64,000 nucleotides of DNA, from NCBI RefSeq assembly GCF_004683905.1, contig NZ_CP038438.1, positions 2,046,001-2,110,000 on the forward strand, in the 5' to 3' direction. Positions 1-11,761 of this stretch are shown here, in pieces; position 1 is the stretch's first letter, and each line of letters begins with the position of its first letter. Source of the DNA: Pseudomonas fluorescens (lineage in GTDB: Bacteria; Pseudomonadota; Gammaproteobacteria; Pseudomonadales; Pseudomonadaceae). A program made the position numbers and the translations under genes. The notes beneath the pieces were generated by a model, which was not told the DNA's origin, did not search any database, and saw nothing but the letters and a program-made list of their open reading frames with translations.

Positions 1-1
1 A

Positions 2-685
2 TTGACCCCCGAGGCCAGTGAACGCGCCGCCGAAGAAGAACTCGAACGGATCAATGCGCGGATTCAGCGCCTGGGTGCGATCAACCTCGCGGCCATCGAC
101 GAATACACGCAACAATCCGAGCGTAAACGTTATCTGGATGCGCAGGACGCCGATCTGGTCGAAGCTTTGGAGACCCTGGAAAACGTCATTCGCAAGATCG
201 ACAAGGAAACCCGTAACCGCTTCAAGGATACCTTTGATCAGATCAATGGCGGATTACAGGCGCTTTTCCCGAAAGTTTTCGGTGGTGGCAGCGCGTATTT
301 GGAACTGACGGGCGAAGATCTACTCGATACAGGGGTGACGATCATGGCGCGGCCGCCAGGAAAGAAGAACAGCACCATCCATTTGCTCTCCGGCGGGGAA
401 AAAGCCCTGACCGCGCTGGCACTGGTTTTTGCGATCTTCAAATTGAATCCGGCGCCGTTCTGCATGCTCGATGAAGTTGACGCGCCACTGGATGACGCTA
501 ACGTTGGACGCTACGCACGATTGGTTAAAGAGATGTCGCAGACCGTGCAGTTCATCTATATCACCCACAACAAGATCGCCATGGAAATGGCCGATCAACT
601 GATGGGCGTGACGATGCACGAGCCGGGTTGTTCGCGACTGGTTGCAGTGGATGTCGAGGAGGCGATGGCGATGGTGGACGCCTGA
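2..685 (+). CDS. smc: Chromosome partition protein SMC, C-terminal part (5' end outside window)
   Basis: This is the last 227 codons of SMC, the coiled-coil ATPase of the bacterial condensin that compacts and segregates the chromosome. The visible part starts in the end of the distal coiled coil ([20 protein letters not shown]) and runs into the C-terminal ATPase head. The head shows the ABC signature [14 protein letters not shown] (from about residue 128), the Walker B stretch [13 protein letters not shown] with its catalytic Glu and D-loop, and the switch His in YITHNK. The frame is open to the left edge, so the apparent TTG at position 2 is internal and not a start. zipA and ligA follow on the same strand, the usual pseudomonad order. 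Identification is firm from the motifs. Confidence 0.96.
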   Translation: MTPEASERAAEEELERINARIQRLGAINLAAIDEYTQQSERKRYLDAQDADLVEALETLENVIRKIDKETRNRFKDTFDQINGGLQALFPKVFGGGSAYLELTGEDLLDTGVTIMARPPGKKNSTIHLLSGGEKALTALALVFAIFKLNPAPFCMLDEVDAPLDDANVGRYARLVKEMSQTVQFIYITHNKIAMEMADQLMGVTMHEPGCSRLVAVDVEEAMAMVDA

Positions 686-944
686 GTCAGCGTGGTGTCG
701 GAAGGGTATGAGTAGTCTGTAGGACTTTTTTACCGACTTCGACTTGCTGGCCAATCGACATATTCGCGCAAGCCAATGTGACAGACGGTGTAAAGTTGTC
801 TTTGGTCGTGCTAGTTTAATGTCAATTTTTCGTATACGTGGGCAAAACGCCTGTCAGAACATAGAGTTGGCGCCACGTTTTAAAGCGGTTTGCACAATGT
901 AAACCCCTTATTTTTCAGCATTTTTTATAGAGGCACGGGATTAC

Positions 945-1808
945 ATGGAAATCGGTCTGCGCGAGTGGCTGATCGTCATCGGCATCATTGTGATAGCCGG
1001 TATTCTTTTCGATGGCTGGCGCCGTATGCGCGGCGGCAAGGGAAAACTGAAATTCCGTCTTGACCGAAGTTTGTCCAACTTGCCGGACGAGGACACCAGC
1101 GCCGAGCTGTTGGGCCCGGCCCGCGTCCTGGACACACATAAAGAGCCGCAACTGGACGAACACGATCTGCCGTCGGTGAGCATGCCGGCCCGCGAAGCAC
1201 GCGAGCCTCGCGAGTCCGGTTCGAAACGTGGCAAGCGCGGCAGCAATGGTCCGGCCCAGGGCGACCTGAACCTCGACCTGGACCTGGACGGCGGCCCGAG
1301 CTTCAGCAGCCGTGATGATGACTTCGTCGACGACAGCAAGCCTGCGCCAGCGGTGGCCGACAAGGATCAGCCGCAAGCCGAAGAAGTCCTGGTGATCAGC
1401 GTGATCTGCCGCGACGCCGCCGGCTTCAAAGGCCCGGCCCTGCTGCAGAATATTCTGGAAAGCGGTCTGCGTTTTGGCGAGATGGATATTTTCCACCGTC
1501 ACGAAAGCATGGCCGGCAACGGTGAAGTGCTGTTCTCCATGGCCAATGCGGTCAAGCCGGGCATCTTCGATCTGGACGACATCGACCATTTCAGCACCCC
1601 GGCGGTGAGCTTCTTCCTCGGCCTGCCTGGCCCGCGTCATCCGAAGCAGGCCTTCGACGTGATGGTGGCGGCAGCACGCAAGCTGTCCCAAGAGCTGAAC
1701 GGCGAGCTGAAAGACGACCAGCGCAGTGTGCTGACCGCACAGACTATCGAGCACTACCGTCAGCGCATCGTCGAATTCGAACGCCGCGCCCTGACCCAGA
1801 AGCGCTAA
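945..1808 (+). CDS. zipA: Cell division protein ZipA
   Basis: ZipA tethers FtsZ to the inner membrane during septum formation. The 287-residue protein has the expected architecture: one N-terminal membrane anchor (residues 3-24, [18 protein letters not shown]), a basic patch ([12 protein letters not shown]), a charged Asp/Pro-rich linker (about 45-150), and a C-terminal globular FtsZ-binding domain (about 148-280) containing [20 protein letters not shown] and the ending [14 protein letters not shown]. The ATG at 945 is preceded by an AGAGG-like ribosome site (about 930). It lies 259 bp after smc and before ligA. The gap 686-944 holds no gene I can support and probably carries its promoter. 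Membrane topology N-out, C-in is known for the family. Confidence 0.95.
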   Translation: MEIGLREWLIVIGIIVIAGILFDGWRRMRGGKGKLKFRLDRSLSNLPDEDTSAELLGPARVLDTHKEPQLDEHDLPSVSMPAREAREPRESGSKRGKRGSNGPAQGDLNLDLDLDGGPSFSSRDDDFVDDSKPAPAVADKDQPQAEEVLVISVICRDAAGFKGPALLQNILESGLRFGEMDIFHRHESMAGNGEVLFSMANAVKPGIFDLDDIDHFSTPAVSFFLGLPGPRHPKQAFDVMVAAARKLSQELNGELKDDQRSVLTAQTIEHYRQRIVEFERRALTQKR

Positions 1809-1823
1809 GGCCAGAGCGCAGTT

Positions 1824-1953
1824 GTGGCGAGGGAGCTTGCTCCCGCTCGGTGGCGAAGCCGCCGTAAATCCTGCAACCGGGTTGTGCCTGATGCAACACG
1901 GTGGATGGTATTGGGCTGCTTCGCAGCCCAGCGGGAGCAAGCTCCCTCGCCAC
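1824..1953. repeat. REP doublet (GTGGCGAGGGAGCTTGCTCC type)
   Basis: Two inverted copies face each other: 1824-1846 and its reverse complement at 1930-1953, each itself hairpin-forming around GGGAGC-TTGCTCCC. They fill the zipA-ligA gap and resemble pseudomonad REPIN-type elements. Confidence 0.85.
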
Positions 1954-1993
1954 AATGTCCATAGCCTTGAGCTATTGTGATTTAGAAGATTGA

Positions 1994-4390
<2,397 letters not shown>

Positions 4391-4407
4391 TAGGGCTCAA
4401 ACCTGTA

Positions 4408-4550
4408 GTGAGGGGATTTATCCCCGACCGGCTGCGCAGCAGTCGTAAAGCCTGAGCACACGGTTTGTCTGATTCAACCGAGTTTTAGGATTTGGGGCTG
4501 CTTCGCAACCCATCGGGGCGGTGCGACGTTTCGCTAAATCCCCTCACCAC
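4408..4550. repeat. REP doublet (GTGAGGGGATTTATCCCC type)
   Basis: GTGAGGGGATTTA at 4408 is matched by TAAATCCCCTCAC ending near 4548, and the inner part contains further complementary blocks (GGCTGCGCAGCAG, GGGCTGCTTCGCAACCC). The same family recurs at 42699 and 48698. It lies just after ligA and could also act in transcript end protection. Confidence 0.85.
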
Positions 4551-4641
4551 AAGGGTGGTATCGGCCAATAGCCGTGGAGTATTCGGAACGATGTCGGCTC
4601 GGCAATGATCTAGTCTTGGCAAGCCCCAGGGAGAGATCGCC

Positions 4642-5805
4642 ATGTACCGCTTTTTCGAGCAGCTCAGTTCTCGCATCGTCGCGCCGTTCATGGGCGAATC
4701 TTCACGCAACAGCAAAATCTGGCCGTGCCGCTGCGGCCAGTCGCTGTTCTTTCGCAACAGTCAGTGCCTGGCTTGCAGCGCGTTGTTGGGCTATCAGCCT
4801 GAAGAAAGTCGCCTGACCTCGTTGCAGCCCGGGCCACAGGACGGTAGTTGGACACTCGATGCCGATCCCGACGCCGGATTGTTTCGTCGCTGCGCCAACC
4901 TCGACACTCCCGCCGCGTGCAACTGGCTGCTGCCGGATAACGGCCACGACAGCCTGTGCATCGCCTGCAGCCTCAACCGCACCATCCCCGACCTCTCAGT
5001 GCCGGAAAACCCCGAACGCTGGCGCAAAGTCGAAATCGCCAAGCGCCGGCTGGTGGCGCAACTGATCACCCTCGGCCTGCCGGTCATCCCGAAAACCGTG
5101 GATGAGGCCACCGGTCTGGCCTTCGACTTCATCGGCGTCGACCTCGAAGGTAATGCACCGATGACCGGCCACGCCAACGGCCTGATCACCCTCGACATCA
5201 AAGAAGCCGACGACGCCCATCGCGAGCAGATCCGGGCGGCGATGCATGAGCCCTATCGCACGCTGCTCGGGCATTTTCGGCATGAGGTCGGGCATTATTA
5301 TTGGGATCGACTGATCGCCAACGGCCCGTGGCTCGAAGCTTTTCGCAACCTGTTCGGCGACGAGCGCGCCAGTTACGCCGAAGCGCTCGACCGTCACTAC
5401 CAGCAAGGCGCACCGCTGGACTGGCCGCAACACTACGTCAGCGCCTACGCGACCATGCACCCATGGGAAGACTGGGCGGAAACCTGGGCGCATTACCTGC
5501 ACATGATGGATGCGGTGGACACCGCGCTGGGTTTCGGCATGAGTGCGCGGGAAATGGACTTCGACTACCAGCCGTTTCCGCCCAGCACCCTGTATGACCC
5601 GGAGCACCCCGGCGGCGCCGCTTTCCTGTCGTTCGTCAATGCGTGGATCGAACTGGCGGGCATGCTCAACGAGCTGTCACGCAGCATGGGGCAGCCGGAT
5701 TTCTACCCGTTCGTGCTGCCGGCGGCGGCGATTGCCAAGTTGCACTTCATCCATCTGGTGATCCAGCAGGCGGGCGGCAAGGCGGATGAGGTGCTGACCC
5801 TGTAG
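4642..5805 (+). CDS. Zinc-ribbon, putative zinc-dependent metallopeptidase
   Basis: A 387-residue protein of a conserved but uncharacterised family. The N-terminus has a four-Cys zinc ribbon (PCRCGQSLFFRNSQCLACSA, about residues 29-48) and a second Cys cluster (CIACSLNRT, about 111). The middle has HEVGHYYWDRL (about 213), a HExxH zinc-protease motif, followed by a Glu-containing helix (WEDWAETWAHYLHMMD, about 275) that could supply the third ligand. This matches the putative metallopeptidase family I know as Peptidase_Mx/COG4307. The ATG at 4642 follows AGGGAGAGA with 6-7 nt spacing. Its TAG stop lies inside a REP element. No substrate is known to me, and no operon partner is evident. Confidence 0.75.
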   Translation: MYRFFEQLSSRIVAPFMGESSRNSKIWPCRCGQSLFFRNSQCLACSALLGYQPEESRLTSLQPGPQDGSWTLDADPDAGLFRRCANLDTPAACNWLLPDNGHDSLCIACSLNRTIPDLSVPENPERWRKVEIAKRRLVAQLITLGLPVIPKTVDEATGLAFDFIGVDLEGNAPMTGHANGLITLDIKEADDAHREQIRAAMHEPYRTLLGHFRHEVGHYYWDRLIANGPWLEAFRNLFGDERASYAEALDRHYQQGAPLDWPQHYVSAYATMHPWEDWAETWAHYLHMMDAVDTALGFGMSAREMDFDYQPFPPSTLYDPEHPGGAAFLSFVNAWIELAGMLNELSRSMGQPDFYPFVLPAAAIAKLHFIHLVIQQAGGKADEVLTL

Positions 5806-5830
5806 GAGCTGCCGCAGGCTGCGATCTTTT
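5802..5830. repeat. Single REP element overlapping a stop codon
   Basis: GTAGGAGCTGCCGCAGGCTG followed by CGATCTTTT is the REP type that also occurs at 35153-35182, 36420-36488 and 36945-37017. Here the TAG of the preceding gene (5803-5805) is part of the element. Confidence 0.8.
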
Positions 5831-5944
5831 CAGGCTCAGCGCATGTCCTTGAACCCGTTCATATTTTTTATCTGCAACCAACGGTTGTAACTTCGCTTCA
5901 GATAGGTACAATGGCGCGGCTCGCCGACAGGTGAGTGTCGTTAT

Positions 5945-6054
5945 GGTGACCCCATCGGTCCCCCCGCAACGATTACCCGTGAACCTGGTCAGAGCCGGAA
6001 GGCAGCAGCCACAGCGGGAACATTGTGTGCCGGGGTGTGGCTGGTGGGGTTACC
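5945..6054 (+). ncRNA. ffs: Signal recognition particle 4.5S RNA
   Basis: 4.5S RNA pairs with Ffh to target nascent membrane proteins. The conserved tip is present: ACCTGGTCAGAGCCGGAAGG followed by CAGCAGCC on the 5' side and TGTGCCGGGGTGTGGCTGG on the 3' side, matching the E. coli Ffh-binding loop. The closing stem is GGTGACCCCAT at 5945 with GTGGGGTTACC ending at 6054 (one G-U pair). The length of about 110 nt agrees with the small gammaproteobacterial type. Exact ends may differ by a few bases. Confidence 0.93.
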
Positions 6055-6087
6055 ACCTTAACGAACGAAGAACGCTTCAACAGAACT

Positions 6088-6116
6088 GCATGGGTTTCGC
6101 CCACTGCGGTTTTTTT
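6088..6116 (+). terminator. Rho-independent terminator of ffs
   Basis: GCATGGG pairs with CCCACTGC (one bulged base) around TTTCG, followed by GGTTTTTTT. It lies 34 nt after the 4.5S RNA. Confidence 0.7.
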
Positions 6117-6148
6117 ATGCCCGCGATTTGGGCTTTCACACCAGCCCC

Positions 6149-6175
6149 TGTGGGAGCGAGCCTGCTCGCGAAGGC
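6149..6175. repeat. Single REP element (TGTGGGAGCGAGCCTGCTCG)
   Basis: A lone copy of the most common REP type of this window, with internal complementarity GCGAG/CTCGC. It lies between ffs and the UvrD-like gene. Its translation (GSEPAREG-like) explains why an upstream in-frame ATG at 6128 should not be used as that gene's start. Confidence 0.8.
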
Positions 6176-6277
6176 TGCCCCCCGATGCCTGTTCAGCCAC
6201 CAAGGTTGAACAGTGGCATACTCCACCGTCTTGCTGCGCGCGTCGTTGACAAGTTCGCGCCCTGGCTACGAGGTTGT

Positions 6278-8227
6278 ATGCACCCGGAACATCACGATTT
6301 ATCCACCGCCGTGTACTTACCCGTGACGGATGAGACCTGCGCCAGCCTGTTGCAGCCCGATGGCGCAAAAAACCTCGGCGAGTTGACGGATGCGCAGCTG
6401 GCCGCCGTGCTGGTCATCCAGAATCTGGCTCAGGCCACCGAAAAGGATCTCACCGCCGTAGCGGCGGAGAAGGTGCTGGCGCGACTGATCGCCTGGGCGG
6501 TCGATGGCGGGGCAGGGCTGCTGTCCGAGGCGCAACGGCTGTTCGACCCGCGCCAGTTGTACTTCGGCCTGAACGCCATCAGGGGATTGAACCTGCGATT
6601 GCTGTTGGCCGAAGAGGTGTCGGCGCAGGATTACCTGCTGCCCGATGGCAAGTGGGATGACGAGTTCAAGACGCGCCACCACGCGATCAACAATCCGTTC
6701 AGCCAGCAGATGATCAGCCCCGCGCACCGCGAGCGCTGGCTCAGCGCCGCGCAGGACAAACTGGTCAGAACCTTCCGCGCCAACCTCGATGAAGACCTGC
6801 ACGTGCAAGGCTATGCCGGGATCGGCAAGAGCCACCTGGTCGGTGCCTTGACCGAGTGCCTGGACCCCGGGAAAACCCTTTTGCTGGCACGCACCCCGGA
6901 AAAACTCGCAACCCTGTGCCAGCGCATGGGCGTTGCCAGTGAACGCAAGCCAGGCATCACCTTTGAGGCGTTCGCGCGCGGGCTGATTTATGGGCGCAAG
7001 CCACAGCCGGCAAGCGCCGCCGGCCGAGTCGCGAGCAAACAGAGTCTAGCGCAGGAGCTGAACATCCTCGGCTTTCGCGAGCATGACGCGCAAAGGACTC
7101 TCAACGTCTGTCTGGAAACCCTCGAGCGCTATTGCCACTCCCGGGATTACAGCCTGTCGGCGCATCATCTGCCGTATTTCAAACTGTCCTTGTCCAGCCT
7201 TGAGTCCAAGGTGCTGCTGGAATATTCAAGCCGCGTCTGGACTTACCTTGAGGCCAACCCGGCGTGGGGCCGGCAGAGCGGCTTTGAAGCCTTGTTGCTG
7301 ATCAAGCGTGCAAGCCTTGCGGGCTGCGTGGTGCCGCCGCGTTATACCCACGTGCTGATTGACGAGAGTCAGGACATTCCCGCCTCGCTGCTGCAGATTA
7401 TCGAGCGCGGCCGGCAGGTGCTGATCACGCTTGGGGATGAGTATCAGCATGCCGAGCGCGATCTGGTGAAAAGAAAGCGTGAAGTGCGCCAGAGCGATAT
7501 CACCTATTCGGTGCGCTCGGGGCGCAACGTCGAACGTCTGGTCAATCCGCTGATTTCCCGGCACTCGGAAAAGAGCAAGGTGCCGTTCGAAGGCGCGCGT
7601 GAAGCTGACGTCGGCATCGAGTTTTATCCGCAGGGCTTTGTCCCGCCGGAAGGTTGCGTGGTGCTGACGGCGTCCCCTTGGGACACCATGAAGTGGGCCA
7701 TGCAGCTGCACGATGCCAATTGCCTGTTCAGCTTTGCCGACATGAAAGCCCAGCGCGACCTCGAGCACTTCATGATCACCGCCATCGAACTGTTCAGGGT
7801 CGACTTCTACAGTGCCGAACACAGCGAGAAGGGCCCGCATCGCTATTTCAGCGATCTGCCGAAGTGGCAGCAGGTGCGCGATGCCAACCAGTTCGACGAG
7901 GCGTTTCTGTGGGTCGAGGCCGAACTGGAGAAGGGCTTCAAGGTCGCTGACCTGACCCGGCTCAACCGGATGATCGGCGGCCCCGGCAAAAGCTGCCTGT
8001 TGATGCAGGCGCACGAGGCGGGCGGCATGGAGTTCGACCGCGTTCTGCTGACGCCCGAACTGCTGACCAATGTGCAGTTCAAGGACGCCTACGCGTTCGA
8101 TCAGCGGATCTGCGCCGTGTACATCGCCATCTCCCGCGCCCGGCAGCAGCTTTATCTGCCGTACGATGTGGTCGAATGGATCGAATTTCACGACTACCAG
8201 AAATTCCGTGAGTCGCACGGCTACTGA
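6278..8227 (+). CDS. UvrD/Rep-like superfamily 1 ATPase (possible helicase)
   Basis: A 649-residue ATP-binding protein. Walker A is GYAGIGKSHL with Lys184. The Walker B/motif II is HVLIDESQDIPASL, Asp362-Glu363-Ser-Gln-Asp366, the DEsQD form typical of UvrD/Rep helicases. A motif III/IV-like stretch LGDEYQHAERD follows, and motif VI is AVYIAISRARQQLYLP near residue 620. The first 170 residues have no motif I recognise, and the protein is shorter than UvrD. I start at ATG 6278, which follows GAGG with 5 nt spacing. An upstream in-frame ATG (6128) would translate a REP element. The gene sits alone just downstream of ffs and is not a standard neighbour there. The role is unknown; DNA repair or phage defence are possibilities without direct evidence. 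Confidence 0.72.
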   Translation: MHPEHHDLSTAVYLPVTDETCASLLQPDGAKNLGELTDAQLAAVLVIQNLAQATEKDLTAVAAEKVLARLIAWAVDGGAGLLSEAQRLFDPRQLYFGLNAIRGLNLRLLLAEEVSAQDYLLPDGKWDDEFKTRHHAINNPFSQQMISPAHRERWLSAAQDKLVRTFRANLDEDLHVQGYAGIGKSHLVGALTECLDPGKTLLLARTPEKLATLCQRMGVASERKPGITFEAFARGLIYGRKPQPASAAGRVASKQSLAQELNILGFREHDAQRTLNVCLETLERYCHSRDYSLSAHHLPYFKLSLSSLESKVLLEYSSRVWTYLEANPAWGRQSGFEALLLIKRASLAGCVVPPRYTHVLIDESQDIPASLLQIIERGRQVLITLGDEYQHAERDLVKRKREVRQSDITYSVRSGRNVERLVNPLISRHSEKSKVPFEGAREADVGIEFYPQGFVPPEGCVVLTASPWDTMKWAMQLHDANCLFSFADMKAQRDLEHFMITAIELFRVDFYSAEHSEKGPHRYFSDLPKWQQVRDANQFDEAFLWVEAELEKGFKVADLTRLNRMIGGPGKSCLLMQAHEAGGMEFDRVLLTPELLTNVQFKDAYAFDQRICAVYIAISRARQQLYLPYDVVEWIEFHDYQKFRESHGY

Positions 8228-8253
8228 ATAATTCTCTGTCGGAAATGTCCCCC

Positions 8254-8343
8254 TGTGGGAGCGGGCTTGCTCGCGAAGGCGGTGTGCCAGTTAACGAATC
8301 AGATGACTGACACACCGCCTTCGCGAGCAAGCCCGCTCCCACA
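8254..8343. repeat. REP doublet between convergent genes
   Basis: TGTGGGAGCGGGCTTGCTCG at 8254 and its reverse complement ending at 8343. The arms extend through GCGAAGGCGGTGTG / CACACCGCCTTCGC, so the whole 90 bp can fold as one long hairpin. It may serve as a bidirectional terminator. Confidence 0.9.
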
Positions 8344-8348
8344 ATGGG

Positions 8349-9098
8349 TTATGGGGTGGCTTCAGTGGACCCGGTATACAACCGGATGATGTCATCAATC
8401 TCCCCCGACATTTTCATCCGCAACAACGTGCGCAAGATCCGCTGCACCGGCACCTGAGGGTCATTCCTCACGTAGCAGCCGACATGCTGCTCCTGCAACA
8501 CCGCGACGCCGTGCAGTTGCTGCCCGGGCAGCAGGCGCTGATTGAACCAGTCCAGTGTCCATTGATTGCTCACCGCATAGCGGTAGCGGCCGGCCAGGAG
8601 TTTTTCCAGTACTTGTTCCTGATTACGCGCGTCCTCGCGTTGCAGGCGATCGGCGTCGAACAGCGGTTGCAGGGTCGGATAGGTATAGCCGAGCACGGTC
8701 CCGATCGATTGGCGGGGCAGGTCGGCAGGGTCGACGCGGGGCGGCTGAGCGTCGCGGCTGATCAGCAAATCGCGCTGGAACAGCAGCGGAAGGCTCCAGA
8801 TATAGTCCCCGGACTGATTCGGCAGCCACGATTGTGCGGCATAGCAGCGCACGTCGACTTCGCCGTGCTCCATGGCGTTCTGCACCCGGGCGCGCGGCAG
8901 GACGTGGAATTCGGCCGGCACGCCGACCTGCGTCGCAAGGCTGAGCATGATGTCGTGGAGGATGCCCTGGGTCGGGCGGCCATGGTCGATCTGCACCATC
9001 GGCATCGCCCAGCTGTCGGCCACGACGAAGCGCAACGGCGGTTCGGCCGCGCTCACGCTCAGACTGATCCCCAACAAGGCTCCCAAGGCCCAACGCAT
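8349..9098 (-). CDS. Periplasmic solute-binding protein (SBP family 3-like)
   Basis: A 249-residue secreted protein. The N-terminal signal peptide MRWALGALLGISLSVSA ends with VSA-AE. The mature part resembles family 3 extracellular solute-binding proteins, which usually bind amino acids: RFVVADSWAMPM at the start, then GILHDIMLSLATQVGVPAEF, a domain-crossover region IGTVLGYTYPTL, and AVSNQWTLDW. No permease or ATPase gene is adjacent, so it may be an orphan or work with a distant transporter, or act as a sensor-type binding protein. It is convergent with the UvrD-like gene and divergent from dnaX. The substrate cannot be read from the sequence. Confidence 0.75.
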   Translation of the reverse strand: MRWALGALLGISLSVSAAEPPLRFVVADSWAMPMVQIDHGRPTQGILHDIMLSLATQVGVPAEFHVLPRARVQNAMEHGEVDVRCYAAQSWLPNQSGDYIWSLPLLFQRDLLISRDAQPPRVDPADLPRQSIGTVLGYTYPTLQPLFDADRLQREDARNQEQVLEKLLAGRYRYAVSNQWTLDWFNQRLLPGQQLHGVAVLQEQHVGCYVRNDPQVPVQRILRTLLRMKMSGEIDDIIRLYTGSTEATP

Positions 9099-9241
9099 AC
9101 ATGCTCCGATGAGTCCCGATCACGAGCGAAATTTCCCCGCCAACAGCAGCTTAGCCAGATTAGACGAGCACACCGGATGCAATTTTGCCCTTGCTCCGCT
9201 AGCATTAGCCGCTTCAGCTTCCTTCGTTGCGACGGTTTTCG

Positions 9242-11323
9242 ATGAGTTATCAGGTTCTTGCACGTAAATGGCGTCCGCGCTCGTTCCGCGAAATGGTCGG
9301 CCAGACCCATGTGCTCAAGGCTCTGATCAATGCCTTGGACAGCCAGCGGCTGCACCACGCGTACCTGTTCACCGGTACCCGCGGGGTCGGTAAGACCACC
9401 ATTGCGCGGATCATTGCCAAATGCCTGAACTGTGAGACAGGTATCACTTCGAGCCCCTGCGGCGAGTGTTCGGTGTGCCGCGAGATCGACGAAGGGCGCT
9501 TCGTCGACCTGATCGAGATCGACGCCGCGAGCCGGACCAAGGTCGAGGACACTCGCGAGCTGCTGGACAACGTGCAGTACGCGCCGAGCCGCGGGCGCTT
9601 CAAGGTCTATCTGATCGACGAAGTGCACATGCTCTCCAGCCATTCCTTCAATGCGCTGCTGAAAACCCTCGAAGAGCCGCCGCCGTACGTCAAGTTCATC
9701 TTGGCGACGACGGATCCGCAGAAACTTCCGGCAACGATTTTGTCGCGTTGCCTGCAGTTCTCGCTGAAGAACATGACGCCCGAGCGCGTGGTCGAGCATC
9801 TGACCCACGTGCTCGGCGCCGAAAACGTGCCGTTTGAAGACGACGCGCTGTGGTTGCTGGGCCGCGCCGCTGACGGCTCGATGCGTGACGCCATGAGCCT
9901 GACCGACCAGGCCATCGCCTTCGGTGAAGGCAAGGTATTGGCCGCCGACGTGCGGGCGATGCTCGGCACGCTGGATCACGGTCAGGTCTTCGACGTGCTC
10001 CACGCGCTGATCGAAGGCGACGCCAAGGCGTTGCTCGAAGCCGTGCGCCATCTGGCCGAGCAAGGCCCGGACTGGAACGGCGTGCTCTCGGAAATTCTCA
10101 ACGTGCTGCACCGCGTCGCCATCGCCCAGGCCTTGCCTGAAGGTGTCGACAACGGTCATGGCGACCGTGACCGCGTATTGGCATTGGCTCAGGCGCTGCC
10201 GGCCGAAGACGTGCAGTTCTATTACCAGATGGGCCTGATCGGTCGCCGCGACTTGCCGCTGGCGCCGGATCCCCGTGGTGGCTTTGAAATGGTCCTGCTG
10301 CGGATGCTGGCCTTCCGGCCGGCGGATACGACGGACGCCCCGAGGCAACCGCTAAAGCCAGTGGGGATCAGCCAGGCCACAGTTGATTCCGCAAATTCAG
10401 TGGCTGCCGCGCCCAAGCCTGCGCCGGTAGTCGCTGCGGCTGTCGCGCCTGCACCGGTGGTTGCGCCAGCGCCGGCTCCAGCGCCTGTGGTGGTGGCTGC
10501 GCCGGCACCCGCGCCAGAAGCAGAACCTGAACCGGTCGCCGCCGAAGCGGTGGTCGACCTGCCGTGGAACGACCCGGTCGAACCCGAGCCGGAACCCGAG
10601 CCGGTGCAGCAACCAGCCGTCGAGCCGGTACTGGAAACCGCCAGCGAGCAGCCCGAGTTGCCGCCGATGCCGCTGCCGACCCCGGACAGCGTGGTGCCGG
10701 ATGCACCGGAGTGGGCCGCTGCGCCGATTCCCGAGCCGTCGGTCGCCGACGTCGATGCCGCCACACCGGGCATGGATCTCGACGATGAGCCGCCGCTGGA
10801 CGAAGACTACATCGAGCCGGACATGGATTCGGCCTACAGCTACCTCGACGATCTGGCCAGCGAACACACCGCCGAGCTGGCCCCAGAACCCGAGCCGGAG
10901 CCTGCCGCCGCGCCGGCCACCGGTCTGGCGTTGCAATGGCTGGAGCTGTTCCCGCAACTGCCGATCTCCGGCATGACCGGCAGCATTGCCGCCAACTGCA
11001 CGCTGATCGCGGTCGATGGCGACCACTGGCTGATGCACCTGGACCCGGCGCACAGCGCGCTGTTCAACGCCACGCAACAGCGGCGCCTGAACGATGCGTT
11101 GAACCAGTTCCACGGTCGTACGCTGACCCTGACCATCGAGTTGATCAAGCCCGAGCAGGAAACCCCGGCGCAGGCCGCGTCCCGTCGCCGGGCCAACCGT
11201 CAGCGCGAGGCGGAGGAATCGATCCACGGTGATCCGTTCATCCAGCAGATGGTCCAGCAGTTCGGTGCAGTGGTGCGACACGATACTATTGAACCTGTCG
11301 ACGCCTTGGTCGCCCAAGGCTAA
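9242..11323 (+). CDS. dnaX: DNA polymerase III subunits tau/gamma
   Basis: The clamp-loader ATPase that opens the sliding clamp and, as tau, holds the polymerases together. The 693-residue protein begins MSYQVLARKWRPRSF and has Walker A GTRGVGKTTIA (about residue 45), a four-Cys zinc module (CETGITSSPCGECSVC), Walker B LIDEVHMLS, the SRC sensor (ILSRCLQF) and domain III. Residues about 385-560 are a long Ala/Pro/Glu-rich linker before the C-terminal tau-specific domain (LALQWLELFPQLPISGM). I noticed no E. coli-like A-AAA-AAG slip site. I use ATG 9242; an in-frame TTG lies 15 nt upstream and neither has a strong ribosome site. ybaB follows 67 bp later. Confidence 0.95.
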   Translation: MSYQVLARKWRPRSFREMVGQTHVLKALINALDSQRLHHAYLFTGTRGVGKTTIARIIAKCLNCETGITSSPCGECSVCREIDEGRFVDLIEIDAASRTKVEDTRELLDNVQYAPSRGRFKVYLIDEVHMLSSHSFNALLKTLEEPPPYVKFILATTDPQKLPATILSRCLQFSLKNMTPERVVEHLTHVLGAENVPFEDDALWLLGRAADGSMRDAMSLTDQAIAFGEGKVLAADVRAMLGTLDHGQVFDVLHALIEGDAKALLEAVRHLAEQGPDWNGVLSEILNVLHRVAIAQALPEGVDNGHGDRDRVLALAQALPAEDVQFYYQMGLIGRRDLPLAPDPRGGFEMVLLRMLAFRPADTTDAPRQPLKPVGISQATVDSANSVAAAPKPAPVVAAAVAPAPVVAPAPAPAPVVVAAPAPAPEAEPEPVAAEAVVDLPWNDPVEPEPEPEPVQQPAVEPVLETASEQPELPPMPLPTPDSVVPDAPEWAAAPIPEPSVADVDAATPGMDLDDEPPLDEDYIEPDMDSAYSYLDDLASEHTAELAPEPEPEPAAAPATGLALQWLELFPQLPISGMTGSIAANCTLIAVDGDHWLMHLDPAHSALFNATQQRRLNDALNQFHGRTLTLTIELIKPEQETPAQAASRRRANRQREAEESIHGDPFIQQMVQQFGAVVRHDTIEPVDALVAQG

Positions 11324-11390
11324 TAACTGAGGGCGTTCGGCGTTAAGTGCCGGGCGCTGTTTTGATCCAAGTACTTTTGAGGTGATTCCC

Positions 11391-11729
11391 ATGATGAAAG
11401 GTGGCATGGCCGGCCTGATGAAGCAGGCGCAGCAGATGCAGGAAAAAATGGCCAAGATGCAGGAAGAACTGGCCAACGCCGAAGTCACCGGCAAGGCCGG
11501 TGGCGATATGGTCACCGTGGTAATGACCGGTCGTCACGACGTGAAAAGCGTCAGCATCGACCCAAGCCTGGTTGAAGGTCTGAGCGAAGACGACAAAGAG
11601 ATGCTGGAAGCCGTGGTCGCTGCCGCCGTCAACGATGCCGTGCGCAAGATCGAAGCCAACAGCCAGGAAAAAATGGGCAGCATGACCGCCGGCATGAACC
11701 TGCCAGCAGGTATGAAACTGCCATTCTGA
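11391..11729 (+). CDS. ybaB: Nucleoid-associated protein YbaB/EbfC
   Basis: A small DNA-binding protein of 112 residues, normally dimeric and encoded between dnaX and recR. The sequence shows the Met/Gln/Lys-rich N-terminus [20 protein letters not shown], a coiled-coil helix, the central strand [20 protein letters not shown] and the C-terminal [21 protein letters not shown] 11391 follows GAGGTGA at good distance; a GTG three codons upstream overlaps that ribosome site and is rejected. Probably cotranscribed with dnaX and ended by the terminator at 11762. Unlike the textbook cluster, recR is separated from it here by about 1.4 kb. Confidence 0.95.
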   Translation: MMKGGMAGLMKQAQQMQEKMAKMQEELANAEVTGKAGGDMVTVVMTGRHDVKSVSIDPSLVEGLSEDDKEMLEAVVAAAVNDAVRKIEANSQEKMGSMTAGMNLPAGMKLPF

Positions 11730-11761
11730 TTCGCCTTTGCGGGTTGGATGAGCTACACAAA

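Noticed and set aside
1824..1953. Possible CRISPR-like arrays from recurring palindromes
   Set aside because: Repeats occur as inverted pairs at scattered sites, without regular spacers; they are REP-type elements. No CRISPR array or cas gene was seen.
6128..6277. N-terminal extension of the UvrD-like gene from ATG 6128
   Set aside because: It translates a REP element and the ffs tail; ATG 6278 has a proper ribosome site.
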